Below are positions 1 through 7,849 of a stretch of DNA of 64,000 nt, one piece after another (the stretch's first letter is position 1; the number at the start of each line of letters is the position of its first letter). The position numbers and the translations under genes are program-made. Source of the stretch: Amycolatopsis lexingtonensis (lineage in GTDB: Bacteria > Actinomycetota > Actinomycetes > Mycobacteriales > Pseudonocardiaceae). Below the pieces are notes generated by a model. The model was not told where the DNA came from. It worked only from the letters and a program-made list of their open reading frames with translations, and ran no database searches. Location: positions 5,997,501 through 6,061,500 of the forward strand of contig NZ_JADBEG010000001.1 in the NCBI RefSeq assembly GCF_014873755.1, read 5' to 3'.

Positions 1-513
1 GGTCTTGCGCAGGTCCGGGTAGACGAGGTCCCGGGTGTGGCAGTCCGCGGCGCCCGCGATGGGCGAGTTGCCGTCGTTGTAGGCCTTGAGGTCGAGGCCG
101 ACGGCCAGGTAGGACCCGAGCTTGAGGCCCTTCTGGTGGACGTAGTCGGCAACGTACTTCATGCCGTCGGGGAACGTCGCCGGGTTGACGACCGGGCGGG
201 CGTACTCGTCGAAGCCGTTGGACCAGCCGGCGTCGATGTTGACGTAGTCGTAGCCGTGCTGCTTGAACTTCGCGGCGAGGACGTCGGCCTGCTGGAGGAC
301 GTGGGCCTCGGTGAGCCAGCTGGCCGAGCCGGTCGGGTTCACGCCCGGGTAGTTCGTCGATTCGAGACTCCAGCTGCTCCAGCCCATGTACGGCTTCTGA
401 GCCAAGGGTTGTTGCTGTGGTTCCGCTGCCGTGGCCGGGGGAGCCGCGAGCAGGCCCGCGAGCACCGTCAGTCCGGCGAGGGCACCCAGGGCCCGTCTGC
501 CGCGTGCTGCCAT
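1..513 (-). CDS. Secreted GH27-type alpha-galactosidase, N-terminal part (cut by window edge)
   Basis: Only the first 171 codons are inside the window; the gene runs off the left edge. The product opens with a signal peptide (Arg-rich start, hydrophobic stretch, Ala-rich cleavage region ending near TATAAEPQ), then the typical GH27 barrel entry PYMGWSSWS, followed by a long helix and YDYVNIDAGW, where the family has conserved barrel strands. This predicts an extracellular hydrolase releasing alpha-galactose or the related beta-L-arabinopyranose. The catalytic aspartates lie beyond the edge, so substrate cannot be judged. The ATG at 513 is chosen because it gives the complete signal peptide. 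It is divergent from the ATPase at 705, and a palindrome at 586-599 lies in its promoter region. Confidence 0.85.
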   Translation of the reverse strand, partial: MAARGRRALGALAGLTVLAGLLAAPPATAAEPQQQPLAQKPYMGWSSWSLESTNYPGVNPTGSASWLTEAHVLQQADVLAAKFKQHGYDYVNIDAGWSNGFDEYARPVVNPATFPDGMKYVADYVHQKGLKLGSYLAVGLDLKAYNDGNSPIAGAADCHTRDLVYPDLRKT

Positions 514-585
514 GACCACTCCTTCGAGGTCGGTGGGGACTTCGTCAGACATCGGAGGACCACGGCCGTTATCGAGGGAACCGTG

Positions 586-599
586 GATCCTATAGGATC
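586..599. promoter_or_regulatory. Perfect 14-bp palindrome, candidate repressor operator
   Basis: GATCCTATAGGATC is a perfect palindrome 73 bp upstream of the alpha-galactosidase start and contains a TATAGG hexamer usable as a -10 element on the minus strand. Such AT-centred palindromes are typical operators of dimeric GntR-type repressors. That assignment is inference, and no GntR gene is in view. The rest of 514-704 shows no gene. Confidence 0.5.
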
Positions 600-704
600 G
601 ACGGTTACGGATTCTTGCTGCGCTGGCTCACCGATGTCAACGCCCGACCAGGACAAAGATCGGACGAATCTGGAACTGTCGGGGGTGGCGGCTAGGTTCG
701 GGGC

Positions 705-1868
705 ATGTTGACCACGCTGGCCGTCGCGAACTACCGCTCGTTGCGCGACCTCGTGCTGCCGCTGTCCGGGCTGACGGTGGTCACCGGCCCGAACGGCAGC
801 GGCAAGTCGAGCCTGTATCGGGCGTTGCGCTTGCTTGCGGACGCGTCCCGCAACGGCGCGGTGGCGGCCCTCGCGCGTGAAGGCGGCCTGCCATCGACGT
901 TGTGGGCGGGCCCGGAGACGATCGGCAGCGCGGTACGCGAAGGCCGCACGCCGGTCCAGGGCACGGTCCGCTCGAAAGCGGTCGGTCTCCGCCTGGGCTT
1001 CGCGGGCGACGAGTTCGGCTACGCCCTCGACCTCGGCCTCCCCGTGCCCGCCGAGACGGTGTTCAACCTGGACCCGGAGTTCAAACGCGAAGCGGTCTGG
1101 TCCGGCCCGGTCCTGCGGCCCACGGCGTTGCTGGCCGACCGCGCGGGCCCGTCGGTGCGCACACGCGTCGCTTCCGGTGGCTGGGGTTCGGAGCAGTTCA
1201 AGATCCGGCTGTCCGACAGCATGCTGAGCGAGTTCGCGGACCCGCGCGCGTGCCCGGAACTGCTGGTCCTGCGCGAGCGCATCCGGTCGTGGCGCTTCTA
1301 CGACCACTTCCGCACGGACGCCGCGGCCCCGGCCCGCCAATCCCAGCTGGGCACCCGGACGTTCGTCCTGTCCCACGACGGCGCCGACCTCGCGGCGGCG
1401 TTGCAGACGATCATCGAAGTGGGCCGCGCTTCGGACCTGGAATCAGTGGTGGACGCGGCCTTCCCGGGCTCACGCCTATCGGTGACTTCCACCGACGGTG
1501 CGCTGTCGATCCGCTTCCACCAGCACGGCTTGCTGCGCCCACTGTCGGCGGCGGAGCTGTCGGACGGGACCCTGCGGTACCTGCTGTGGGTGGCGGCGCT
1601 GCTGACCCCGCGGCCGCCGGAGCTGCTGGTGCTGAACGAGCCGGAGACGAGCCTCCATCCGGACCTCCTCCCGGCCCTGGCGGTGTTGATCGCCACGGCG
1701 GCGAAGGAGACACAGGTCGTGGTGGTTTCGCACGCGGGTCCGTTGATCCGGGCGCTGTCCGAGGTGGCGGAGGTGGGGACGGTGGAGCTGGAGAAGGAGT
1801 ACGGGGAGACGAAGATAGTGGGGCAAGGGAGGTTGGACCGCCCTTCGTGGCACTGGCCCGCCCGCTGA
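705..1868 (+). CDS. AAA family ATPase (RecF/SMC-like, AAA_21 type)
   Basis: A 387-residue ATPase with Walker A GPNGSGKSS at about residues 28-36 and a late Walker B/signature region LLVLNEPETSLHPD near 305-318, followed by VVVVSHAGPLIRAL, the H-loop region. This is the RecF/SMC-like architecture with the middle of the domain replaced by an insertion of about 230 residues. Such proteins act as DNA-repair or defence ATPases, usually with a nuclease or TOPRIM partner, but none is adjacent here. The exact role is unknown. The ATG follows directly after the intergenic palindrome region, and the gene is transcribed alone; the next CDS on this strand starts 325 bp downstream. Confidence 0.85.
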   Translation: MLTTLAVANYRSLRDLVLPLSGLTVVTGPNGSGKSSLYRALRLLADASRNGAVAALAREGGLPSTLWAGPETIGSAVREGRTPVQGTVRSKAVGLRLGFAGDEFGYALDLGLPVPAETVFNLDPEFKREAVWSGPVLRPTALLADRAGPSVRTRVASGGWGSEQFKIRLSDSMLSEFADPRACPELLVLRERIRSWRFYDHFRTDAAAPARQSQLGTRTFVLSHDGADLAAALQTIIEVGRASDLESVVDAAFPGSRLSVTSTDGALSIRFHQHGLLRPLSAAELSDGTLRYLLWVAALLTPRPPELLVLNEPETSLHPDLLPALAVLIATAAKETQVVVVSHAGPLIRALSEVAEVGTVELEKEYGETKIVGQGRLDRPSWHWPAR

Positions 1869-2193
1869 TCCCAACCCGGCCGCTCTCACACTCCAGCCGC
1901 CACCACTCTCGCGCTCAGCCGCCCCCACACCTCGGCCTCGCTGGGCCGGCGTCCCGCGCCCGCACACTGCTTCGCGCCAGGCCGCCGTGTTGCTCGCGCG
2001 TTTCGCGCCCGCGGTTTCAGCGTTCCACGCCCCGGCAACGGTCCTGAATGAGTCATTCAGGTCACCGGAGGTCCTGAATGACTCATTCAAGACCTCGGCC
2101 GACCGGTTCAAGCCGGACCCAACGGCCCTACTCCCCCGCGGCACCGAGCCCGATGGTGGATGGGCACGTTCCCGCGCCCGAAAGCTGCCGATC
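1869..2193. other. Intergenic region holding a double-palindrome repeat
   Basis: This 325-bp gap has no convincing gene. Its only clear structure is the two-unit palindromic repeat at 2040-2094. Open frames across it are accidental and encode the repeat as peptide-like LNESFR/LNDSFK strings on both strands. The lipoprotein promoter should lie between the repeat and 2194, but I see no strong hexamers. Confidence 0.6.
2040..2094. repeat. Double-palindrome intergenic repeat, copy A
   Basis: Two palindromic units (2040-2063 and 2070-2094) with the core TGAATGAGTCATTCA, or TGAATGACTCATTCA on the opposite orientation, are separated by a 6-bp spacer ACCGGA. Each unit can fold alone, and the two can also pair with each other. 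A second copy at 53609-53663 matches at 50 of 55 positions, differing mostly in the spacer. The similarity also reaches a few bases leftward (CCGGCAA before both copies). There is no coding capacity, and no transposase is nearby. Confidence 0.85.
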
Positions 2194-2550
2194 ATGCGGT
2201 TTCCCGCCCTCGCCACCGGACTCCTGGCCGCCGTACTCGTGAGCGCCTGCTCCGCGACACCCGCCGCGCAGACCCCTCACCCGGTACCGACCACAGTGAC
2301 CGCCGAGCCCGTAACCGTCACCGAAACAGCGACCACCACGGCCACCGTCGCGGTCACCACGACCACCACCGCACCGGCACGCAAAGCCCCGGCCACCCGC
2401 CCCAAAGCCGAGGACTGCCAGACCGGCAGCTGCCTCAACGCCGCCCGCGGACTCACCCAAGACCAAGTCCTCCGCGAACGGGACGCCTGGCTCGCCACTC
2501 ACCCCGGCTGGTGCGCGGCCGGCAAAACCGGCGCCGTCGCACCCTGCTGA
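2194..2550 (+). CDS. Small putative lipoprotein, Thr-rich
   Basis: 118 residues beginning MRFPALATGLLAAVLVSACS, a classic lipoprotein signal with lipobox VSAC. A Thr/Val-rich low-complexity spacer (about residues 25-65) follows, then a short C-terminal domain with four cysteines (DCQTGSCLNAARGL and WCAAG...APC) that could form disulfides outside the membrane. The open frame extends upstream through the palindromic repeat, but the start at 2194 is chosen because it creates the signal peptide. The stop abuts the stop of the convergent gene at 2551. I recognise no family. Confidence 0.75.
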   Translation: MRFPALATGLLAAVLVSACSATPAAQTPHPVPTTVTAEPVTVTETATTTATVAVTTTTTAPARKAPATRPKAEDCQTGSCLNAARGLTQDQVLRERDAWLATHPGWCAAGKTGAVAPC

Positions 2551-3099
2551 TCACTCCAGCAGCCAAGCCAAAGACCCATCCGCAGCCAGCCCCGCAACCG
2601 CCTCCCGCACCGAAGACGGATCCGACGACGGCAGCACCAACAAGTTCTCCGCGTAGAACCGCGTAGGCCGAGGCCGATTCCCGAACCAATGGGTGGTCTC
2701 CAGATCCGCCCACCCGAGCGCAACCGCCAGCTCCTCCGGCGAGTAAACCCGCAACGCGAACCGCCGATCACCGAAGGCCAGCCCACCGTCCGACACCGAC
2801 CAAGCACCCGCGCCCCCCGGCGCGAGCGAAAGCAGCCAGTCGAATCGCCCCTCCGCCGCCAGCCGGCCGATCTCCTCCTCCGCCGCCTCGCGCGTGATCT
2901 CCGGCACCACCACGACGTTCATGTCGTAGTAGCGCGGCTCATCCTCGACGACCTGGACGATCCGGGTCGGGTCGAACAGCATCATCGGGAACCGCCGGTC
3001 GCCGTACGCCAGGTGGGCGTGCAGCACCACGCCGCGGTCAGCCGCCAGCAGCCAGTCCGGCCGGTCGAAGCCCTCCGGCGTGACGAGTTCCCACTTCAC
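2551..3099 (-). CDS. Hypothetical protein with two similar halves
   Basis: 182 residues, soluble, acidic. Two halves look related: AYGDRRFPMMLFDP followed by REAAEEEIGRLAAEGRFDWLLSL, and AFGDRRFALRVYSP followed by VREAVAGLAADGSLAWLLE, suggesting an internal duplication. I recognise no named family. Its start overlaps the stop of the LacI-family gene by 4 bp (3096-3099), so it is probably translated from the same message as the regulator. Function unknown. Confidence 0.7.
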   Translation of the reverse strand: MKWELVTPEGFDRPDWLLAADRGVVLHAHLAYGDRRFPMMLFDPTRIVQVVEDEPRYYDMNVVVVPEITREAAEEEIGRLAAEGRFDWLLSLAPGGAGAWSVSDGGLAFGDRRFALRVYSPEELAVALGWADLETTHWFGNRPRPTRFYAENLLVLPSSDPSSVREAVAGLAADGSLAWLLE

Positions 3100-4097
3100 C
3101 GCCCGCGCGTACTTTCGCGTATCTCCAACGCGAACGGCGTCTGGATGTCCTGCGCCGGCAACGCCTTGTCCCCCGTGATCCGCCGGTGCACCAGATCGAT
3201 CGCCGCCTCGGCCAGCGCCGCCTTGTCCGGCGCGATCGTCGTCAGCGACGGCAAGGAAAACGCGCTCTCCTCGTTGTTGTCGAAGCCCACGATGGCCACG
3301 TCCTCCGGCACCCGCAGCCCCAGCTCCGCCACCGCCCGCATCGCGCCGATCGCCAGCAGGTCGTTGAAGCAGAACACCGCGTCAGGCGGCGACGGCAACC
3401 CCAGCAACGCCTTCATCGCCGCCGAACCCACCGAACGGTGCCACTTCTCGGCGGGCGCAACCAGAGCGTCCGAATAGGACAGTCCAGCGGCGGTCAACGC
3501 CTCCCGATACCCCGCCAGACGCTGCGAAGACGTCCCACGAGCGGGATTGCGCCCGATCGCCGCGATCCGCGTGCGCCCCAAGGAAGCCAGGTGGGACACC
3601 GCCGTGTGCGCGGCCAGGACGTTGTCGATCGCCACGTGGTCGATCGGCACGTCGACCGCGTGCTCGCCCAGCATCACCAGCGGGATCTCGCCCGGGGACG
3701 GGAAGTCCGCCGCCTCCAGGGCTTCCGGGTGCACCAGCGCCCCGTCGACCAGGTGCGGGCCCAGCGACGACAGCGTCTCGCGCTCCCGGGACCGCGTGCC
3801 CTGCGTCTGTTCGATCAGGACGCTCCACCCGCGCTTCTGGGCGGCCGTGATGACCAGGCCGGCCAGCTCGCCGAAGTACGGGATGGACAGCTCCGGCACC
3901 ATCAGCGCCAGGAACCCGGTGCGGCCGCGGCGCAGGTTCCGCGCCCCGACGTTGGGCCGGTACCCCGTGGCCGCCAGCGCCTCCTCCACCCGCCGCCGGT
4001 TTTCCGGCTTGACGAAGGCGTAGCCGTTCACCACGTTCGACACCGTCTTCACCGACACTCCGGCGAGCGTGGCCACGTCCTTGAGCGTCACGGTCAC
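3096..4097 (-). CDS. LacI-family transcriptional regulator
   Basis: About 333 residues. The N-terminus TLKDVATLAGVSVKTVSNVV is the LacI helix-turn-helix, followed by the hinge helix region and a periplasmic-binding-protein-like effector domain ending in the usual DVAIVGFDNNEESAF...PSLTTIAPD segment. I prefer the GTG at 4097, preceded by GGAG, over an ATG 14 codons upstream, because LacI proteins begin right at the HTH. It is divergent from the sugar transporter operon, and the 27-bp operator at 4148-4174 lies between them. It is therefore the likely sugar-responsive repressor of the transporter, the GH2 gene and itself. The effector sugar is not known. Confidence 0.92.
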   Translation of the reverse strand: MTVTLKDVATLAGVSVKTVSNVVNGYAFVKPENRRRVEEALAATGYRPNVGARNLRRGRTGFLALMVPELSIPYFGELAGLVITAAQKRGWSVLIEQTQGTRSRERETLSSLGPHLVDGALVHPEALEAADFPSPGEIPLVMLGEHAVDVPIDHVAIDNVLAAHTAVSHLASLGRTRIAAIGRNPARGTSSQRLAGYREALTAAGLSYSDALVAPAEKWHRSVGSAAMKALLGLPSPPDAVFCFNDLLAIGAMRAVAELGLRVPEDVAIVGFDNNEESAFSLPSLTTIAPDKAALAEAAIDLVHRRITGDKALPAQDIQTPFALEIRESTRGR

Positions 4098-4147
4098 GGG
4101 CGGCTCCTTCGAGATAGTGAGCCCGAAGCATAGCGACATTTTGCCGG

Positions 4148-4174
4148 TTTACAACGTTGTTCCAACGATGTAAA
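4148..4174. promoter_or_regulatory. LacI-type operator, 12-bp inverted repeat
   Basis: TTTACAACGTTG, spacer TTC, CAACGATGTAAA: the arms match at 11 of 12 positions. It contains the central CG-flanked half-sites typical of LacI operators and lies in the 155-bp gap between the regulator and the transporter operon. This position would let one dimer or tetramer control both directions. Confidence 0.75.
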
Positions 4175-4252
4175 AAGTACCTCAAGGCTCCCGCGGTGAC
4201 TCCGATCACCCCGGTGAGCGGGCCACCACCGTCGCTGCCCGAGGAGTCACCC

Positions 4253-5329
4253 GTGCCGCTGTCCACCCGTCCCCTCCTGATCGCCGCCACCACGGCCGCC
4301 GCCGCGCTCGCCCTCACCTCCTGCACCAGCAGGGAAGAGTCCCCGGCTGCCCCCTCCAGCGGCGGCGGCCCCGCCGCCAGCGCCCAGTCCGTCGCGCCCA
4401 GCGCCGACGGCTGCACGCTCCAGAAGACCGGTTACCCCAAGGTCGACCTGAAGACCGCGGTCGTGGGTTTCTCACAGTCCGAAAAGGAAGCCAACCCCTT
4501 CCGGATCGCCGAGACGCAGTCCATCAAGGACGAAGCCGCCAAGCTCGGCATCGCGAGCGACAAGCTGCTCGTCACCAACGCCCAGAGCGACCTCAACAAG
4601 CAGATCAGCGACATCAAGTCGATGCTCGACCGCGGCGCGCAGCTGCTCGTCGTCGCGCCGCTGAACTCCGACGGCCTCCAGCCGGCGCTCGACGCCGCGA
4701 AGGCCAAGAAGGTCCCGGTCGTCACCATCGACCGCAAGGTGACCTCGCAGCCCTGCACCGACTACCTGACCTTCATCGGCTCCAACTTCGTCGAGCAGGG
4801 CAAGCGCGCGGCGCAGGAGATGGCGCGGGTCACCGGCGGCACCGGCAAGGTCGCGATCCTGCTCGGCGCGTCCGGCAACAACGTCACCACCGACCGCACC
4901 TCCGGCTTCAAGGACGAGCTGGCGAAGACGCCCGGGCTGTCCGTGGTCGCCGAGCAGACCGGCGAATTCGACCGGTCCAAGGGCCAGGCCGTGATGGAGC
5001 AGCTCATCCAGAGCCACCCGGACATCACCGCCGTCTACGCCGAAAACGACGAAATGGGCGTCGGCGCCGTCAACGCGCTGAAGACCGCCGGCAAGACGCC
5101 GGGCAAGGACGTCAAGGTCGTCTCGATCGACGGCACCCGCAACGCCGTGCAGCTCATCGCCGACGGCAGCTACAACGCCGTGATCGAGTCGAACCCGCGC
5201 TTCGGCCCGCTGGCTTTCCAGACGCTGCAGAAGTTCGAGTCCGGCGAAGCGATCCCGGCCAGCATCGTGATCACCGACGACCAGTACGACGAGACCAACG
5301 CGTCGCAGAAGGTCGGGAACGCGTACTGA
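4253..5329 (+). CDS. ytfQ: Sugar ABC transporter substrate-binding lipoprotein, YtfQ-like
   Basis: About 358 residues. The GTG at 4253 gives a clean lipoprotein signal (hydrophobic stretch ending LALTSC), whereas the upstream in-frame start does not. After a Ser/Pro/Ala-rich tether comes a type I periplasmic binding fold with segments AVVGFSQSEKEANPF, FDRSKGQAVMEQLI and AENDEMGVGAVNALK. These resemble YtfQ, the galactofuranose-binding protein of Enterobacteria, more than ribose- or xylose-binding proteins. The gene order with an ATPase and two different permeases is the ytfQ-ytfR-ytfT-yjfF order. Predicted to bind a furanose sugar at the outer membrane face; the ligand is inferred from similarity. 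Confidence 0.88.
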   Translation: MPLSTRPLLIAATTAAAALALTSCTSREESPAAPSSGGGPAASAQSVAPSADGCTLQKTGYPKVDLKTAVVGFSQSEKEANPFRIAETQSIKDEAAKLGIASDKLLVTNAQSDLNKQISDIKSMLDRGAQLLVVAPLNSDGLQPALDAAKAKKVPVVTIDRKVTSQPCTDYLTFIGSNFVEQGKRAAQEMARVTGGTGKVAILLGASGNNVTTDRTSGFKDELAKTPGLSVVAEQTGEFDRSKGQAVMEQLIQSHPDITAVYAENDEMGVGAVNALKTAGKTPGKDVKVVSIDGTRNAVQLIADGSYNAVIESNPRFGPLAFQTLQKFESGEAIPASIVITDDQYDETNASQKVGNAY

Positions 5330-5358
5330 TGACGGCAGCCACCGAAGAGGACGTCGCC

Positions 5359-6894
5359 ATGACGACCGCACCGGTGCTCGAGGTGGCCGGGGTGACCAAG
5401 CGGTTCCCCGGCACCCTCGCGCTCGACGACGTCAGCTTCGCGCTGCGGCCGGGCGAGGTGCACGCGCTGGTCGGCGAGAACGGCGCCGGCAAGTCCACGC
5501 TGATCAAGGTGCTCACCGGCGTCTACCAGCCCGACGAGGGCGAAGTGCGCCACCTCGGCGAGCCGGTGTCGTTCAAGCGCCCGATCGACGCGCAGCGCGC
5601 CGGGATCTCCACGATCTACCAGGAGGTCAACCTCGTCCCGCTGATGAGCATCGCCGGCAACGTCTTCCTCGGTCGCGAGCCGCGCACCAAGGCCGGTCTG
5701 GTCGACTGGTCGAAGATGTACGCCGACGCCCGCGAGCTGCTCAAGGGCTACGGCATCGACGACGACGTCAAGCGCCCGCTGCACACCTTGGGCGTCGGCG
5801 CGCAGCAGATGGTCGCGCTCGCCCGCGCGGTCTCGACCGACGCGAAGGTCGTCATCATGGACGAACCGACGTCGTCGCTCGAGCCGCGCGAGGTCGAGAC
5901 GCTCTTCGAGGTGCTGAACCGCCTGCACGCGGAAGGCATCGCGATCGTCTACGTCAGCCACCGCATGGACGAGCTGTACCGGGTCTGCGAAAGCGTCACC
6001 GTGCTGCGCGACGGTCGGGTCGTCCACAGCGGACCGTTGAAGGACCTGCCGCGCATCGAACTGGTGAGCAAGATGCTCGGCCGGGAGATCAAGCAGATCC
6101 GCGAAGAGGGCGTCACGGCGTTCGGCGAGGAACACGACGTCGAGCGCGAGCCGCTGCTCAAGGCGGAAAACCTGTCCGGCATGCGGAAGCTGCACGACGT
6201 CTCGGTGAGCATCCGGCCCGGCGAGGTCGTCGGCCTCGCCGGACTGCTCGGCTCCGGCCGCAGCGAGACCGCGCGGGCCATCGTCGGGGCGTTCCCCCTC
6301 GACGGCGGGTCCGTGCTGCTGGCCGGGAAACCGCTCAAGAAGGGCCGGATCAAGGCCGCCATGCGGGCCGGGATCGCGCTGCTGGCCGAGGACCGCAAGA
6401 CCGACGGGATCATCCCGAACCTGTCGGTGCGCGAGAACATCGTGCTCGCCGCGCTGCCGACGCTCTCGCCGTTCGGCCTGGTCAGCAAGGCCAAGCAGGA
6501 CAAGGTCGTGAAGATCTTCATGGAGCGCCTGCGGATCAAGGCGGCCAGTCCCGAGCAGAAGGTGTCGGAGCTGTCCGGCGGCAACCAGCAAAAAGTACTG
6601 CTCGCCCGCTGGCTCGCCACCGGCCCGAAGATCCTGCTCCTCGACGAACCGACGCGCGGCATCGACGTCGGCGCCAAGGCCGAAGTCCAGGCGCTGATCG
6701 ACGAGCTCGCGCAGGAAGGGCTCGGCGTGCTGCTCATCTCGTCCGAACTCGAAGAGCTGATCGACGGCTCCGACCGCGTGGTCGTGCTGCGCGACGGCTC
6801 GGTCGTCGGCGAGCTGACCGGCGACGGCATCACCGAGGAGAACGTACTGACCGCGATCGCCGCCGAAACCACCGAGGGTGACAACGATGTCTAG
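5359..6894 (+). CDS. ytfR: Sugar ABC transporter ATPase with two nucleotide-binding domains, YtfR-like
   Basis: A tandem ABC ATPase of about 511 residues. The first domain has an intact Walker A (GENGAGKST) and Walker B (VIMDEPTSSLEP). The second has a degenerate P-loop (GLLGSGRSETAR), an intact signature LSGGNQQK and Walker B LLLDEPTRGID. One good and one degenerate Walker A is the rule in the ribose/galactofuranose family. I prefer the ATG at 5359, which has GAGGA eight bases upstream, over the ATG at 5329 overlapping the previous stop; both are in frame. It energises the permeases encoded by the next two genes. Confidence 0.93.
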   Translation: MTTAPVLEVAGVTKRFPGTLALDDVSFALRPGEVHALVGENGAGKSTLIKVLTGVYQPDEGEVRHLGEPVSFKRPIDAQRAGISTIYQEVNLVPLMSIAGNVFLGREPRTKAGLVDWSKMYADARELLKGYGIDDDVKRPLHTLGVGAQQMVALARAVSTDAKVVIMDEPTSSLEPREVETLFEVLNRLHAEGIAIVYVSHRMDELYRVCESVTVLRDGRVVHSGPLKDLPRIELVSKMLGREIKQIREEGVTAFGEEHDVEREPLLKAENLSGMRKLHDVSVSIRPGEVVGLAGLLGSGRSETARAIVGAFPLDGGSVLLAGKPLKKGRIKAAMRAGIALLAEDRKTDGIIPNLSVRENIVLAALPTLSPFGLVSKAKQDKVVKIFMERLRIKAASPEQKVSELSGGNQQKVLLARWLATGPKILLLDEPTRGIDVGAKAEVQALIDELAQEGLGVLLISSELEELIDGSDRVVVLRDGSVVGELTGDGITEENVLTAIAAETTEGDNDV

Positions 6895-7849
6895 CGCCAC
6901 CCTGACGAGAACCCCCGACCGCGCGAAAGTCACGGCGTGGCTGCAGAACTACGGCGTCTACCTGGCCGTCGTGGTGCTGCTGCTGTTCAATGTCGTGTTC
7001 ACCGAGAACTTCCTGTCCGCGGCCAACTTCCGCACCCAGCTGGTGCAGGCGGCGCCGGTCTGCATCGTCGCGCTGGGCATGGCGCTGGTGATCGGCACCG
7101 AGGGCATCGACCTGTCGGTCGGCTCGGTGATGGCGATCGCCGCCGCGCTCATCCCGCTCTACCTCGGCGCGGGCCCGCTGATGGCGATCATCGTCGCCGT
7201 CATCGCGGGCGTGGTCTCCGGCCTGTTCAGCGGCTACCTGGTGGCGTACCTCGGCATCCAGCCGATCATCGCGACCCTGGCGCTGCTCGTCGGCGGCCGC
7301 GGACTCGCGCTGGTCATCGCCCACGGCCAGCTCGTCCAGCTGCACAACCAGGACTTCCTGGAACTGGGCACCGGAGACCTGCTCGGCATCCCGATCATGG
7401 TGATCGTCGCGGGCGTGCTGGCGGTGCTGACCGGGCTGGTCGTGCAGCGCACGACGTTCGGGCGGCACCTGGTCGCGGTCGGCGGCAACCGCCCCGCGAG
7501 CACCCTGGCCGGCCTGCCGGTGAAGCGCGTGCTCATCAGCGTCTACGTGATCTCCGGGGCGCTGGCCGCGATCGCCGGCGTGCTGGCGACGTCGCGGCTG
7601 GCCGCCAGCGACCCGAGCGACGTCGGCCTGCTCATGGAGCTGTCCGCGATCACCGCGGTCGTCGTCGGCGGCACGCCGCTGACCGGCGGCCGGGTCCGCG
7701 TGCTCGGCACCGTGTTCGGCGCGCTGCTCATGCAGCTCGTCCAGGCCACCCTGATCAAGCACAACCTGCCGGACTCGACCGCGCAGATGGTCCAGGCGGC
7801 CATCATCGTCGTCGCGGTCTACGTCGCGCGCGAGCGGAGCAGCCGATGA
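6887..7849 (+). CDS. ytfT: Sugar ABC transporter permease, YtfT-like
   Basis: 320-residue polytopic membrane protein of the BPD_transp_2 (RbsC) family. It has about eight to ten hydrophobic segments and the conserved EGIDLSVGSVMAIAA and VVVGGTPLTGG motifs that contact the ATPase. The ATG at 6887 overlaps the ATPase stop by 8 bp and follows GAGGG; a GTG three codons earlier is possible. With the following gene it forms a heterodimeric channel, as in YtfT-YjfF. Confidence 0.92.
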   Translation: MSSATLTRTPDRAKVTAWLQNYGVYLAVVVLLLFNVVFTENFLSAANFRTQLVQAAPVCIVALGMALVIGTEGIDLSVGSVMAIAAALIPLYLGAGPLMAIIVAVIAGVVSGLFSGYLVAYLGIQPIIATLALLVGGRGLALVIAHGQLVQLHNQDFLELGTGDLLGIPIMVIVAGVLAVLTGLVVQRTTFGRHLVAVGGNRPASTLAGLPVKRVLISVYVISGALAAIAGVLATSRLAASDPSDVGLLMELSAITAVVVGGTPLTGGRVRVLGTVFGALLMQLVQATLIKHNLPDSTAQMVQAAIIVVAVYVARERSSR

